DNA from: Rhodocista pekingensis
GTDB lineage: Bacteria > Pseudomonadota > Alphaproteobacteria > Azospirillales > Azospirillaceae
Assembly: GCF_042665545.1 (NCBI RefSeq)
Contig: NZ_JBHTCM010000004.1
Span: 434,001-498,000 of the forward strand
DNA length: 64,000 nt
Direction: 5' to 3'
Of this stretch, positions 25,259 through 33,813 are shown one piece after another. The translations under genes and the position numbers were made by a program. How positions within the stretch are numbered: position 1 is the stretch's first letter; every line of letters begins with the position of its first letter. Under the pieces are notes generated by a model, which ran no database searches, was not told where the DNA came from, and saw only the letters and a program-made list of their open reading frames with translations.

Positions 25259-25768
25259 GTGGGCGCCGGCGATCCCGGGGACGCCCCCCGGCTGACCCAT
25301 TTCGACGCGCACGGCAACGCCGCCATGGTGGACGTCTCCGCCAAGGCGGAGACGGAGCGCGTGGCGACGGCCGAGGCCCTGGTCAGCATGCGGCCGGAGA
25401 CCTTCGCCCTGATCGAGTCCGGTCAGGTCGCCAAGGGCGACGTGCTGGGGGTGGCGCGCATCGCCGGCATCATGGCGGCCAAGCGCACGGCCGACCTGAT
25501 CCCGCTCTGCCATCCGCTGGCCTTGTCCAGGGTGGCGGTGGACTTCACCCTGCTGCCCGAACGCTCCGCCGTCCGCATCGAGGCGACGGTGGCGCTGAAG
25601 GGCCGGACCGGGGTGGAGATGGAGGCGCTGACCGCGGTCAGCGTCGCCGCGCTGACGCTCTACGACATGTGCAAGGCCGTGGACCGCGGCATGACCATCG
25701 GGGACATCCGCCTGCTCCACAAGTCGGGCGGCAAGAGCGGAACCTACCGGGCCGGGGACGAGGCATGA
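25259..25768 (+). CDS. moaC: cyclic pyranopterin monophosphate synthase MoaC
   Basis: Forms cyclic pyranopterin monophosphate, the first stable intermediate of molybdenum cofactor. Family blocks are MVDVSAKAETERVATAEA, KRTADLIPLCHPLALS, and KGRTGVEMEALTAVSVAALT followed by LYDMCKAVDRGM. The start is uncertain: a GTG at 25259 gives 169 residues without overlap, while an ATG at 25226 would overlap trpC by 29 bases. I prefer the GTG because it gives the usual family length. Its stop overlaps the moeA start as ATGA. Confidence 0.95.
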   Translation: MGAGDPGDAPRLTHFDAHGNAAMVDVSAKAETERVATAEALVSMRPETFALIESGQVAKGDVLGVARIAGIMAAKRTADLIPLCHPLALSRVAVDFTLLPERSAVRIEATVALKGRTGVEMEALTAVSVAALTLYDMCKAVDRGMTIGDIRLLHKSGGKSGTYRAGDEA

Positions 25769-26967
25769 TCCCCGTCGCCGAGGCCCGCGCGCGCATCCTG
25801 GACGGTGTCGCTCCGCTGCCGTCCGAGATGGTCGGGATCGGGCAGGCCCTGGGGCGGGTGCTGGCGGCGGACGTGGCGGCCCGCCTGACCCAGCCGCCGG
25901 CCGATGTCTCGGCCATGGACGGCTGGGCCGTGCGGGCGGTGGACCTCGCCCCCCTGCCCGCGACCCTGCGCCGGATCGGGGAGGCTCCGGCGGGTCGCCC
26001 CTTCGCCGGCACGGTCGGGCCGGGCGAGGCGGTGCGGATCTTCACCGGCGCGGTGCTGCCGGCGGGAGCGGACACGGTCGTCTTGCAGGAGGACTGCGAC
26101 GAGGCCGGTGGCGCCGTCACCGTGCGCGAGAGCGGCGGACGGGGCCGCTGGGTGCGGCCCGCGGGGCTGGACTTCCGTGCGGGAGAGATCGGGCTGGCCG
26201 CCGATCGCCGGCTGACGGTGCGCGACCTGGCCCTGGCCGCCGCCATGAACGTCCCCTGGCTGGCAGTTCGGCGGCGCCCGCGGGTGGCGATCCTCGCCAC
26301 GGGCGACGAGGTGGTGATGCCGGGCGATCCGGTGGGGCCGGGCTGCATCGTCAGCTCCAACGGGCTGGCCCTGGCCGCCCTGGTCGAGCGGGAGGGCGGC
26401 CTGCCCGTCAGCCTCGGCATCGCCCCGGACGATCCCGCCGCCCTTGCCGGCCATCTCGCCGCAGCGGCGGGCTGCGACCTGCTGGTGACGACGGGGGGCG
26501 CCTCCGTCGGGGAGCACGACCTGATGCGGCAGGCGCTGGCCGCGCCGGGGACACGGCTCGACTTCTGGAAGGTCGCCATGCGGCCGGGCAAGCCGCTGCT
26601 GTCCGGCCGGGTGGGCGAGGTTCCGGTGCTGGGCCTGCCGGGCAATCCGGTCTCGACCCTGGTCTGCGCCCTGGTCTTCCTGCGGCCATTGCTGCGCGCG
26701 CTCCAAGGGTTGCCTCCGGACGACGGCCCCGCCCTGCGGGCCCGGCTGGCGACGCCGCTGGCCGCCAACGACCGCCGCCAGGACTATCTGCGCGCCGGGC
26801 TGGAGCGGGCCGCGGACGGCAGCCTGCTGGCCCGCGCCTTTCCGAAGCAGGACAGTTCCATGCTCTCCGCCCTGGCGGCGGCCGGTTGCCTGATCGTGCG
26901 CCCGCCACTCGCGCCCACGGCCCCCGCCGGCACCGAGGTCGAGATCATTCCGCTGGACGGTTTCTGA
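25765..26967 (+). CDS. moeA: molybdopterin molybdenumtransferase MoeA
   Basis: Inserts molybdate into adenylated molybdopterin. It has 400 residues from MIPVAEARARILDG at the ATGA overlap with moaC. Recognisable parts are VSAMDGWAVRAVD, RIFTGAVLPAGADTVVLQED, the MoCF-domain TTGGASVGEHDLM, and MRPGKPLLSG with LPGNPVST. moaC and moeA are together, but no moaA or moaB is in the window. Confidence 0.96.
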   Translation: MIPVAEARARILDGVAPLPSEMVGIGQALGRVLAADVAARLTQPPADVSAMDGWAVRAVDLAPLPATLRRIGEAPAGRPFAGTVGPGEAVRIFTGAVLPAGADTVVLQEDCDEAGGAVTVRESGGRGRWVRPAGLDFRAGEIGLAADRRLTVRDLALAAAMNVPWLAVRRRPRVAILATGDEVVMPGDPVGPGCIVSSNGLALAALVEREGGLPVSLGIAPDDPAALAGHLAAAAGCDLLVTTGGASVGEHDLMRQALAAPGTRLDFWKVAMRPGKPLLSGRVGEVPVLGLPGNPVSTLVCALVFLRPLLRALQGLPPDDGPALRARLATPLAANDRRQDYLRAGLERAADGSLLARAFPKQDSSMLSALAAAGCLIVRPPLAPTAPAGTEVEIIPLDGF

Positions 26968-27033
26968 GCGGTTCCGGGCGCTTCGCGGACCTGCGGTGGA
27001 CGTGCGGCGGCGGGAATGCTTGACGCTCAACCG

Positions 27034-27048
27034 GAACCAAACTAGAAC
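27034..27048. promoter_or_regulatory. LexA operator (SOS box) 1
   Basis: GAAC at 27034-27037, seven bases, GAAC at 27045-27048. This is exactly the direct-repeat GAAC/GTTC-N7 SOS box known for alphaproteobacteria. It lies just upstream of the lexA -35 element. Confidence 0.8.
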
Positions 27049-27054
27049 GTCCAC

Positions 27055-27083
27055 TTGACGTTCCGGTAATGTTCCCATATGTT
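27055..27083 (+). promoter_or_regulatory. lexA promoter
   Basis: TTGACG (27055-27060), a 17-base spacer and TATGTT (27078-27083). The lexA ATG follows about 27 bases later, with AGGGGG as ribosome-binding site. SOS box 2 lies inside the spacer, so LexA bound there would block RNA polymerase. Confidence 0.75.
27060..27074. promoter_or_regulatory. LexA operator (SOS box) 2
   Basis: GTTC at 27060-27063, seven bases, GTTC at 27071-27074, the alphaproteobacterial SOS box read in the opposite orientation to box 1. It overlaps the -35 end and fills most of the spacer of the lexA promoter. Two boxes imply tight autoregulation. Confidence 0.82.
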
Positions 27084-27109
27084 GTGGTCAGACAAGAACA
27101 GGGGGCGAT

Positions 27110-27823
27110 ATGCTGACGCGGAAGCAACAGGAACTGCTCCTCTTCATCCATGACCGGCTGAAGGACGGTGGCGTGTCCCCCTCCTTCGACGAGATGAAGG
27201 ACGCGCTGGGCCTGAAGTCCAAGTCCGGCATCCACCGCCTGATCACGGGACTGGAGGAACGGGGCTTCATCCGCCGCCTGCCCCACCGCGCCCGCGCGCT
27301 GGAGGTGCTCCGCCTGCCGGAGCAGCCCGCGCCGCTGCGGGTCGCCCCGCGGACGGAGGAGCCGGTGCGGTTCCGCCCCAATGTCATCCGCGGCGACTTC
27401 CGCGGCGCCCTGCCCGGCCGGGAAGCCCGCGGCGATGCGGAGGCCGTCAGTCTGCCGCTCTACGGCCGCATCGCCGCCGGCCTGCCGATCGAGGCGTTGC
27501 GCGATACCTCCGCCAGCATCGACGTGCCCACGGGGCTGCTCGCCTCGGGTGAGCACTACGCGCTCGAGGTGGCCGGCGACTCCATGGTCGATGCCGGCAT
27601 CCTGGACGGCGACACGGTCGTCATCCAGCGCTGCGAGACGGCGGAGAACGGCACCGTCATCGTCGCCCTGGTGGACGACAACGAGGTGACGCTGAAGCGC
27701 CTGCGCCGCAAGGGCAACTCCATCGCGCTGGAGCCCGCGAACCCGGCCTATGAGACGCGCGTCTTCGGCGCCGACCGGGTCCGCATCCAGGGCCGGCTGG
27801 TCGGCCTGATCCGCCGCTACTGA
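27110..27823 (+). CDS. lexA: SOS repressor LexA
   Basis: Repressor of the DNA-damage response that cleaves itself when stimulated by RecA filaments. The 237-residue protein has an N-terminal winged helix at 1-65 (MLTRKQQELLLFIHDRL, KSGIHRLITGLEERGFI). A long linker precedes the S24 peptidase domain. The cleavage bond is A123-G124 in RIAAGLP. The catalytic serine is S158 in GDSMVDAGI and the lysine is K196 in TLKRL. Two SOS boxes on its promoter show autoregulation. It is convergent with comEC. Confidence 0.98.
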   Translation: MLTRKQQELLLFIHDRLKDGGVSPSFDEMKDALGLKSKSGIHRLITGLEERGFIRRLPHRARALEVLRLPEQPAPLRVAPRTEEPVRFRPNVIRGDFRGALPGREARGDAEAVSLPLYGRIAAGLPIEALRDTSASIDVPTGLLASGEHYALEVAGDSMVDAGILDGDTVVIQRCETAENGTVIVALVDDNEVTLKRLRRKGNSIALEPANPAYETRVFGADRVRIQGRLVGLIRRY

Positions 27824-27838
27824 CGCCCCGGACCGTCC

Positions 27839-30010
27839 TTAGCTCCACGGCCGTGCCAGGGGCCGCGGCCGTCCCGTCCGGATCTCGATACGCCCGTCCG
27901 GCCCGATGAAGACGGCGTGCGCCCCCCGCTCCCTCAGGGCGGCGCTGTCGATTACCCGGGGACCGTCGCAGCCCAGCGCGCGCAGCCGGGTGATGACCAG
28001 ATCCGCCCCGGTGCAGGCGTCCGCCAGCCCTTCCGGCTTCATCACGATGGCCGCCGTCACCCCGTTCAGGCGGTAGCGGCAGACCAGCGGGTCGCAGGCC
28101 AGCCGCCCGTCCGCCGAGCCTGCCTTCGGCCAGCGCGGCGGCGCGTCCGTGCCGCCGTCGCGGCGCCACCAGACCTCCGCCTCGAAACGGGCGGCCCGGC
28201 CGGTGGAGACGAGGAGCGATCCGTCGGCCGCCCGGATGCCGACCAGCTTGCCGCTGGAGGTGACCCGGAGGTCGGGCCGCGCCGCCATCGCGGCGAGCGC
28301 GACGGCAAGCCCCATGGGCACGAGCCCGAGGAAACGCCAGGAGCGCCGCCACAGCGCCAGCCACACCCCGCCGATGACGAACAGCAGCAGGGCCGCCGCC
28401 GGCGCGGCCGGAACGTGCAGGACCGCGCCCGGCAGCCCGGCCACGGCATGCGCTGTCCAGAGGATGGCCTGCACGCCCATCCCCATGGCCTCCACCGCCC
28501 ATCCGTCCAGCCCGAAGGGCATCAGGCAATAGACCAGGAGCCCCCAGGGCATGACCCAGAAGGAGGTGACAGGAACGGCCAGCAGGTTGGCCAGCAACCC
28601 GTAATTGGCTCCCTGCTGGAAGTGGTAGAGCCCGAAGGGCGTCGTCGCCGTGCCAGCGACCAGGGAGGTCAGCGCCAGTCCCCCGACATACAGCAGGGTG
28701 CGCCGGACCGGCCCCGCCTGCGCGTGCCAGTCGCGCAGCGTCGGTCCGGCGGCCTCATAGGCGGAGACCAGCGCGATCACGGCCCCGAACGACATCTGGA
28801 AACTGGGACCGAGCAACGCCTCCGGCTGCCAGAGCAGCACCACCGTGGCGGCGAAGGCCACCACCCGCAGCGAGAAGGGGGAACGGTCGACGAGCACGGC
28901 CAGCAGCATCAGTCCCGTCATCAGGGCCGAGCGCACCGTCGGCACCGGGGCGCCGACCAGCACCGTGTAGCCCAGCGCGGCCGCGAGGGCCGCCACCGCC
29001 GCCCATTTCTTGATCGGCCGGCGCAGCGCCAGCGGCTCGACCAGGGCCAGCAGCGCGCGCAGGGTGAAGAAGACCAGCCCCGCCACCAGCCCGATATGCA
29101 GACCGGAGATGGAGAGCAGGTGCTGGAGCCCCGACACCCGCATCGCCTCCAGGTCGGACTCGGGGATGGCGGTGGGCTCACCGTTCAGCAGCGCCGTCGC
29201 CACGGCACCCGCGGCACCGTCAAGGCGGGCCTCGACCCGCTCGGCGATCCCCTGGCGCAGCCGCTCAAGCCCGGCCTGCACGGCCGCCCATCCGTCGGGA
29301 GGCGGGGCCGGCAGCGGCTCCGCCGCGGACAGGGCGAAGCCGACCGCGCCCAGGCGCAGAAAGTAGGCATGTCGCCGGAAGTCGTAGGCGCCCGGCTCCG
29401 GTGCGTCGGGCGGCGGCCGCAGCACGGCCAGCAGACCGATGCGCGCCCCCGCCGCCGGAGCCACATCCCCCTTCTTCAGCCGGAGGCGGACCCGCGCCGG
29501 AGTCTCCGCCACCGGCAGCCGCCCGACCGTCACGTCGGCGAGCGTGACCCGGAGCCCCTCCTCCAGCCGGTCGATGCCGACGACGCGCCCCTCCACCCGC
29601 GCCGCCCGCGTCTCATGGGCCAGCACGGGGGCGGCGACGCTCCAGGTCCTGACCTGCGCCGCGGCGAAGCCCGCCACGAGGATCAGGAGCACGGTGGGCA
29701 GCAGGGCCGCGCCGCTGCCAGGCCAGCGCCGGCGCGACAGCACGACGAAAAGCCCCAGCGCAGGCAGGAGTGCCGCGCCGAGCCAGCCGGGCGGCTCCGT
29801 CGGCAGGGCGAAATAGACCAGGATTCCCGCGGACAGCCCGACCGGAAGCCAGAGCACCCAGCGGTCACGCTCCTCCAGGAACGGGGCGCGGACGGCGGCA
29901 ATCAGGGTGCGGACCCGTCCGGGAGGCGCTGCCGGCGGGTCGTACCCGTCCCCGTCCAGGGTATCCGCGTCCAGGGCGTCCGCGTCCGGTGCATCGGTCC
30001 AGCCGGTCAC
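27839..30010 (-). CDS. comEC: ComEC/Rec2 family DNA-uptake channel protein
   Basis: A large 723-residue polytopic membrane protein. The N-terminal segments are followed by a ComEC N-terminal OB-like region (about 100-230, RVEGRVVGIDRLEEGLRV). The Competence domain at about 270-540 has LNGEPTAIPESDLEAMRVSG, then LQHLLSISGLHIGLVAG. The C-terminal part (about 590-723) resembles a truncated metallo-hydrolase-like domain, but the usual HxHxDH site is not apparent. ComEC transports single-stranded DNA into the cytoplasm in naturally competent bacteria. Alphaproteobacteria often carry it between lexA and gltX, as here, and competence itself is not implied. Confidence 0.9.
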   Translation of the reverse strand: MTGWTDAPDADALDADTLDGDGYDPPAAPPGRVRTLIAAVRAPFLEERDRWVLWLPVGLSAGILVYFALPTEPPGWLGAALLPALGLFVVLSRRRWPGSGAALLPTVLLILVAGFAAAQVRTWSVAAPVLAHETRAARVEGRVVGIDRLEEGLRVTLADVTVGRLPVAETPARVRLRLKKGDVAPAAGARIGLLAVLRPPPDAPEPGAYDFRRHAYFLRLGAVGFALSAAEPLPAPPPDGWAAVQAGLERLRQGIAERVEARLDGAAGAVATALLNGEPTAIPESDLEAMRVSGLQHLLSISGLHIGLVAGLVFFTLRALLALVEPLALRRPIKKWAAVAALAAALGYTVLVGAPVPTVRSALMTGLMLLAVLVDRSPFSLRVVAFAATVVLLWQPEALLGPSFQMSFGAVIALVSAYEAAGPTLRDWHAQAGPVRRTLLYVGGLALTSLVAGTATTPFGLYHFQQGANYGLLANLLAVPVTSFWVMPWGLLVYCLMPFGLDGWAVEAMGMGVQAILWTAHAVAGLPGAVLHVPAAPAAALLLFVIGGVWLALWRRSWRFLGLVPMGLAVALAAMAARPDLRVTSSGKLVGIRAADGSLLVSTGRAARFEAEVWWRRDGGTDAPPRWPKAGSADGRLACDPLVCRYRLNGVTAAIVMKPEGLADACTGADLVITRLRALGCDGPRVIDSAALRERGAHAVFIGPDGRIEIRTGRPRPLARPWS

Positions 30011-30098
30011 GCGCGGGCCCCGTCGGGATGCATCTTCGTTTCCGCTGTGCTACACCACCGCCCAGCATCCTAGCACCATTCTGGAAAATTGCGTCGTC

Positions 30099-31505
30099 AT
30101 GACCATCGTCACGCGCTTCGCGCCCTCTCCGACCGGCTTTCTCCATATCGGCGGTGCCCGCACGGCCCTGTTCAACTGGCTGTACGCCCGCGGTCACGGC
30201 GGCAAGTTCCTGCTGCGGATCGAGGATACCGACCGCGCCCGCTCCACCCAGGCCGCCGTGGACGCCATCCTGGACGGTCTGGACTGGCTGGGCCTGGAAT
30301 GGGACGGCGATCCGATCAGCCAGTTCGAGCGCAAGGACCGCCACGCCGAGGTCGCGCATGAAATGCTGCGCCGGGGCATGGCCTACCGCTGCTACGCCTC
30401 GCCGGAGGAACTGGAGGCGATGAAGGAGGAGCAGCGCCGTCAGGGGCTGCCGATGCGCTATGACGGGCGCTGGCGCGACCGCGATCCGTCGGAAGCGCCG
30501 GCGGGCGTGAACCCGGTGATCCGCCTCAAGGCCCCGCAGGAGGGCGAGACGGTGGTGCGCGACCATGTCCAGGGCGAGGTGCGGGTGCAGAACGCGCAGC
30601 TCGACGACATGATCCTGCTGCGCTCCGACGGCACGCCCACCTACCTGCTGGCCGTGGTGGTGGACGATTACGACATGGGCGTGACCCATGTGGTGCGCGG
30701 CGACGACCACCTGACCAACACCTTCCGCCAGCTCCAGATCTATGCCGCCATGGGCTGGACGCCGCCGGAATACGCCCATGTCCCGCTGATCCACGGGCCG
30801 GACGGGGCGAAGCTGTCGAAGCGGCACGGCGCCCTGGGCGTTGATGCCTACCGCGACATGGGCTACCTGCCGGAGACCATGCGCAACTACCTGCTCCGGC
30901 TCGGCTGGAGCCATGGCGACGACGAGATCATCTCGACCGACCAGGCGAAATCCTGGTTCAATCTCGACGGCATCGGCCGCTCTCCCTCGCGGCTGGACTT
31001 CGCCAAGCTGGACAATCTGAACGGCCACTACATCCGGCAGAGCGACGATGCGCGGCTGGTGGCGCTGGTCGTGCCGATGGTGGAGAAGCGGCTGGGCCGT
31101 CCGCTCACCGAGTCCGAGCGCGCCCGTCTGCTCGCGGCCATGCCGGGCTTCAAGCCGCGCGTGAAGACCCTGGTCGAACTGGCCGACGGCTGCCTTTTCC
31201 TGTTCGCCACGCGACCGCTGGCGATGGACGACAAGGCCGCTGCGCTGTTGACGGTGGAGACGAAGGCCCAGCTCGGCGAGCTGCACGCGCTCTTCTCCGG
31301 CCTGGGCGACTGGACCGGTGCGGCGCTGGAGCAGGCCGTGCGCGACTTCGCGGAGCGTACCGGATTGAAACTCGGCAAGGTGGCCCAGCCGCTGCGCGCG
31401 GCGCTGACCGGCTCGACCGTCTCGCCGCCGATCTTCGAGGTGGCGGAAGTCCTCGGCCGGACGGAGACACTCGAACGTATAGATGACGCCCGGAAGGCCG
31501 GGTGA
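30099..31505 (+). CDS. gltX: glutamyl-tRNA synthetase
   Basis: Class I synthetase charging tRNA-Glu. The start at 30099 (MTIVTRFAPSPTGFLHIGGA) is chosen because the family begins there; the open frame further upstream is comEC antisense. It gives 468 residues. The HIGH motif is HIGG (in FLHIGGARTALFNW) and the KMSKS motif is KLSKRHGALG. The C-terminal anticodon-binding helices end the protein. Some alphaproteobacteria have two GltX paralogues with different tRNA specificity; this is the one linked to lexA and gltA. Confidence 0.96.
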   Translation: MTIVTRFAPSPTGFLHIGGARTALFNWLYARGHGGKFLLRIEDTDRARSTQAAVDAILDGLDWLGLEWDGDPISQFERKDRHAEVAHEMLRRGMAYRCYASPEELEAMKEEQRRQGLPMRYDGRWRDRDPSEAPAGVNPVIRLKAPQEGETVVRDHVQGEVRVQNAQLDDMILLRSDGTPTYLLAVVVDDYDMGVTHVVRGDDHLTNTFRQLQIYAAMGWTPPEYAHVPLIHGPDGAKLSKRHGALGVDAYRDMGYLPETMRNYLLRLGWSHGDDEIISTDQAKSWFNLDGIGRSPSRLDFAKLDNLNGHYIRQSDDARLVALVVPMVEKRLGRPLTESERARLLAAMPGFKPRVKTLVELADGCLFLFATRPLAMDDKAAALLTVETKAQLGELHALFSGLGDWTGAALEQAVRDFAERTGLKLGKVAQPLRAALTGSTVSPPIFEVAEVLGRTETLERIDDARKAG

Positions 31506-31520
31506 AATGGTGCCGTCGCG

Positions 31521-31549
31521 TTGCCATCCATGCTGCGGAGCACTAAACT
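31521..31549 (+). promoter_or_regulatory. candidate promoter of gltA
   Basis: TTGCCA (31521-31526), a 17-base spacer, TAAACT (31544-31549), in the 104-base gltX-gltA spacer. The gltA start is about 60 bases downstream and has AAGGA as ribosome-binding site. Seen by eye. Confidence 0.5.
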
Positions 31550-31609
31550 CGGGTTGTTTAGCCAGATCAACGGGGCCCGGCCCCACACGAAGATCAAGGA
31601 CAAGCCGCA

Positions 31610-32938
31610 ATGAGCCAGGCGACTAGGGCGGGAGATGGCACCAAGTCGGATACGGTCACACTGACCGACAACAGGACCGGCAGAACCTTCACATTGCCGA
31701 TCCATCATGGAACGACCGGCCCCGCCGTAATCGACATCCGCAAGCTCTATGCCGAGACCGGGTGTTTCACTTACGACCCGGGCTTCACTTCGACGGGAAG
31801 CTGCGAGTCGAAGATCACCTATATCGATGGCGACAACGGGATTTTGCTGCACCGCGGCTATCCGATCGAGGAACTGGCCGAACACAGTGATTACATGGAG
31901 GTCTGCTACCTCCTTCTGCACGGCGAACTGCCGAACCACGAACAGAAGCAGAAGTTCGAACTCACCATCACCCGGCACACGATGGTCCATGAGCAGCTTT
32001 CGAACTTCTTCCGCGGTTTCCGCCGCGACGCACACCCGATGGCCATCATGTGCGGTGTCGTCGGTGCCCTCTCGGCCTTCTATCACGACTCCCTCGACAT
32101 CGAGGACCCGCAGCAGCGGATGATCGCGTCGCACCGGCTGATCGCCAAGATGCCGACCATCGCCGCGATGGCCTATAAATATTCGATCGGCCAGCCCTTC
32201 ATCTATCCGCGGAACGACCTGGACTACGCGGAGAATTTCCTGCACATGAACTTCGCGGTTCCGTGCGAACCGTACAAGGTCGATCCCGTCATCGCCAAGG
32301 CGATGGACCGCATCTTCATCCTGCACGCCGACCACGAGCAGAACGCCTCCACCTCCACGGTGCGGCTGGCCGGTTCCTCCGGCGCCAACCCCTTCGCCTG
32401 CATCGCCGCCGGTATCGCCTCTCTCTGGGGCCCGGCCCATGGCGGTGCCAACGAGGCCGTTCTGGAGATGTTGCAGGAGATCGGCCACAAGGACCGCATC
32501 CCCGAATTCGTCCGCCGGGCGAAGGACAAGAGCGACAGCTTCCGCCTGATGGGCTTCGGCCACCGCGTCTACAAGAACTATGATCCGCGCGCCAAGGTGA
32601 TGCAGCGCACCTGCAATGAGGTGTTGCAGACCCTCGGCATCAAGGACGACCCGCTGCTGGAGATCGCCGTCGAGCTGGAGCGGATCGCCTTGCAGGATGA
32701 GTACTTCGTCGAGAAGAAGCTCTACCCGAACGTGGACTTCTATTCGGGCATCATCCTGAAGGCCATCGGCTTCCCGACCAGCATGTTCACCGTGCTGTTC
32801 GCGCTGGCGCGCACCGTCGGCTGGATCAGCCAGTGGAAAGAAATGATCGAGGACCCGGTCCAGAAGATCGGCCGGCCGCGCCAGCTCTACACCGGCGCCA
32901 CGATGCGGCATTACGTGCCGCTGGACGAGCGTGGTTGA
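31610..32938 (+). CDS. gltA: citrate synthase
   Basis: Entry enzyme of the TCA cycle; type II hexameric citrate synthase of 442 residues. Conserved parts are FTYDPGFTSTGSCESKITYI, LHRGYPIEELAEHSDYMEV, SSGANPFACIAAGIASLWG, the substrate-binding GPAHGGANEAV (His), GFGHRVYKNYDPRAK (His), and PNVDFYSGIILKAIG (Asp). Its substrate acetyl-CoA comes from the pyruvate dehydrogenase encoded at 6-10 kb. Confidence 0.98.
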   Translation: MSQATRAGDGTKSDTVTLTDNRTGRTFTLPIHHGTTGPAVIDIRKLYAETGCFTYDPGFTSTGSCESKITYIDGDNGILLHRGYPIEELAEHSDYMEVCYLLLHGELPNHEQKQKFELTITRHTMVHEQLSNFFRGFRRDAHPMAIMCGVVGALSAFYHDSLDIEDPQQRMIASHRLIAKMPTIAAMAYKYSIGQPFIYPRNDLDYAENFLHMNFAVPCEPYKVDPVIAKAMDRIFILHADHEQNASTSTVRLAGSSGANPFACIAAGIASLWGPAHGGANEAVLEMLQEIGHKDRIPEFVRRAKDKSDSFRLMGFGHRVYKNYDPRAKVMQRTCNEVLQTLGIKDDPLLEIAVELERIALQDEYFVEKKLYPNVDFYSGIILKAIGFPTSMFTVLFALARTVGWISQWKEMIEDPVQKIGRPRQLYTGATMRHYVPLDERG

Positions 32939-33146
32939 GCGGGCGAACTCCCCCCACGGCCCGGGCGGTCCCCCACGGACCGCCCGTCCGCCGTCTGCGT
33001 CCATCCTTTCCCGGCACGAGGTCCGCAGCCGCCGGGTTCTCGCGGCGAACGACAACCCCGTGCCCCTGGCGCGCCGTGTCCGGCGGGCCCTGATCGCGGC
33101 CGCCCTCCTGTCCGCCCTGGCCTGGGCGGTCTACGCGCTGAGTTAG
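32931..33146 (+). CDS. possible small membrane protein downstream of gltA
   Basis: A 71-codon frame with a GTG start that overlaps the last eight bases of gltA. It has an Arg/Pro-rich N-terminal half containing the segment VLAANDNPVPL. One predicted membrane helix forms the C-terminus (about 53-70, LIAAALLSALAWAVYAL). The AANDNP string recurs in small alphaproteobacterial proteins that I have seen, which is weak support. Against it, a strong hairpin lies inside its first third. I cannot assign a function. Confidence 0.35.
   Translation: MVERANSPHGPGGPPRTARPPSASILSRHEVRSRRVLAANDNPVPLARRVRRALIAAALLSALAWAVYALS
32963..32985 (+). terminator. hairpin downstream of gltA
   Basis: GGGCGGTCC (32963-32971), a 5-base loop, GGACCGCCC (32977-32985), a perfect 9-bp stem 25 bases after the gltA stop. 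No U-tract. It lies inside the putative small frame at 32931. Confidence 0.5.
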
Positions 33147-33183
33147 GATCGGGGTTCTGTCAGGGCCGGGCGAAGCGGGGGTT

Positions 33184-33221
33184 CCTTGATCCTGGGCGCA
33201 TGCCTTGATCCTGGGCGCATG
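33184..33221. repeat. perfect 19-bp tandem duplication
   Basis: The 19-base unit CCTTGATCCTGGGCGCATG occurs twice head to tail at 33184-33202 and 33203-33221. It lies in the spacer between the gltA-side small frame and the 3' end of the VOC gene. It looks like a simple slippage duplication. Confidence 0.95.
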
Positions 33222-33228
33222 AAGGTCC

Positions 33229-33681
33229 TCAAGCGTCTGGTCCCGGGGGAGCCTGGTCCGAACGCCGCCAACAGCCGTCGGCGCCATAGTCCCAGCGTAT
33301 CCCGTTCTCATCCAGCCATGGCCCGAACGGCTCATCCGTGGCCCCGGAGCCGAAGCGGAGAACATTCCCGTCCAGGTCCTCGACGTGCAGTTCCCGCGCG
33401 CCCCAGGGATAATTGCTCGGTCCCTGCCGGATGACGCCGCCCTTGGGAGCGATCTCGTCGCGCAGGGCGTCAACGTCATTGACGCCGACATAGAGCCACG
33501 CTTTCCCACGGCCCTGGTCGCCGTGAGCCAGCATGATGTTCGTCTCTCCTCTGGACAGTTCTGAGAAGATGCTGTCCCCCCAGTTCTGCCGGAAGCCGAG
33601 GACATCGGTGTAGTAGGCCACCGCGCGGCCCATGTCGGACACGCGGAGGATCGGGGTGCTTCGTCCGAAGGTCACTTGCAT
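33229..33681 (-). CDS. VOC (glyoxalase/bleomycin-resistance fold) family protein
   Basis: A 150-residue single VOC protein from MQVTFGRSTP at 33681; a further ATG at 33723 adds 14 residues that do not resemble the family. Family features are PILRVSDMGRAVAYYTDVLGF, WLYVGVNDVDALRDE and ARELHVEDLDGNVLRFG, where a Glu/His near HVEDLDGN is a likely metal ligand. Many relatives are annotated as bleomycin resistance proteins, but the substrate is not predictable. It is isolated between gltA and lpxB. Confidence 0.8.
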   Translation of the reverse strand: MQVTFGRSTPILRVSDMGRAVAYYTDVLGFRQNWGDSIFSELSRGETNIMLAHGDQGRGKAWLYVGVNDVDALRDEIAPKGGVIRQGPSNYPWGARELHVEDLDGNVLRFGSGATDEPFGPWLDENGIRWDYGADGCWRRSDQAPPGPDA

Positions 33682-33813
33682 GGCGAGGACTCCCGACGCA
33701 TGACCGGCCAGCCTCATCTGCAAGGGACAGTATCACGAATTCTTGAGCCTATCAGCCGACAGTGACATCCAAGAGCACCGCGCCCTGGAAGGCTTCGGCA
33801 TCCTTGATGCCGC

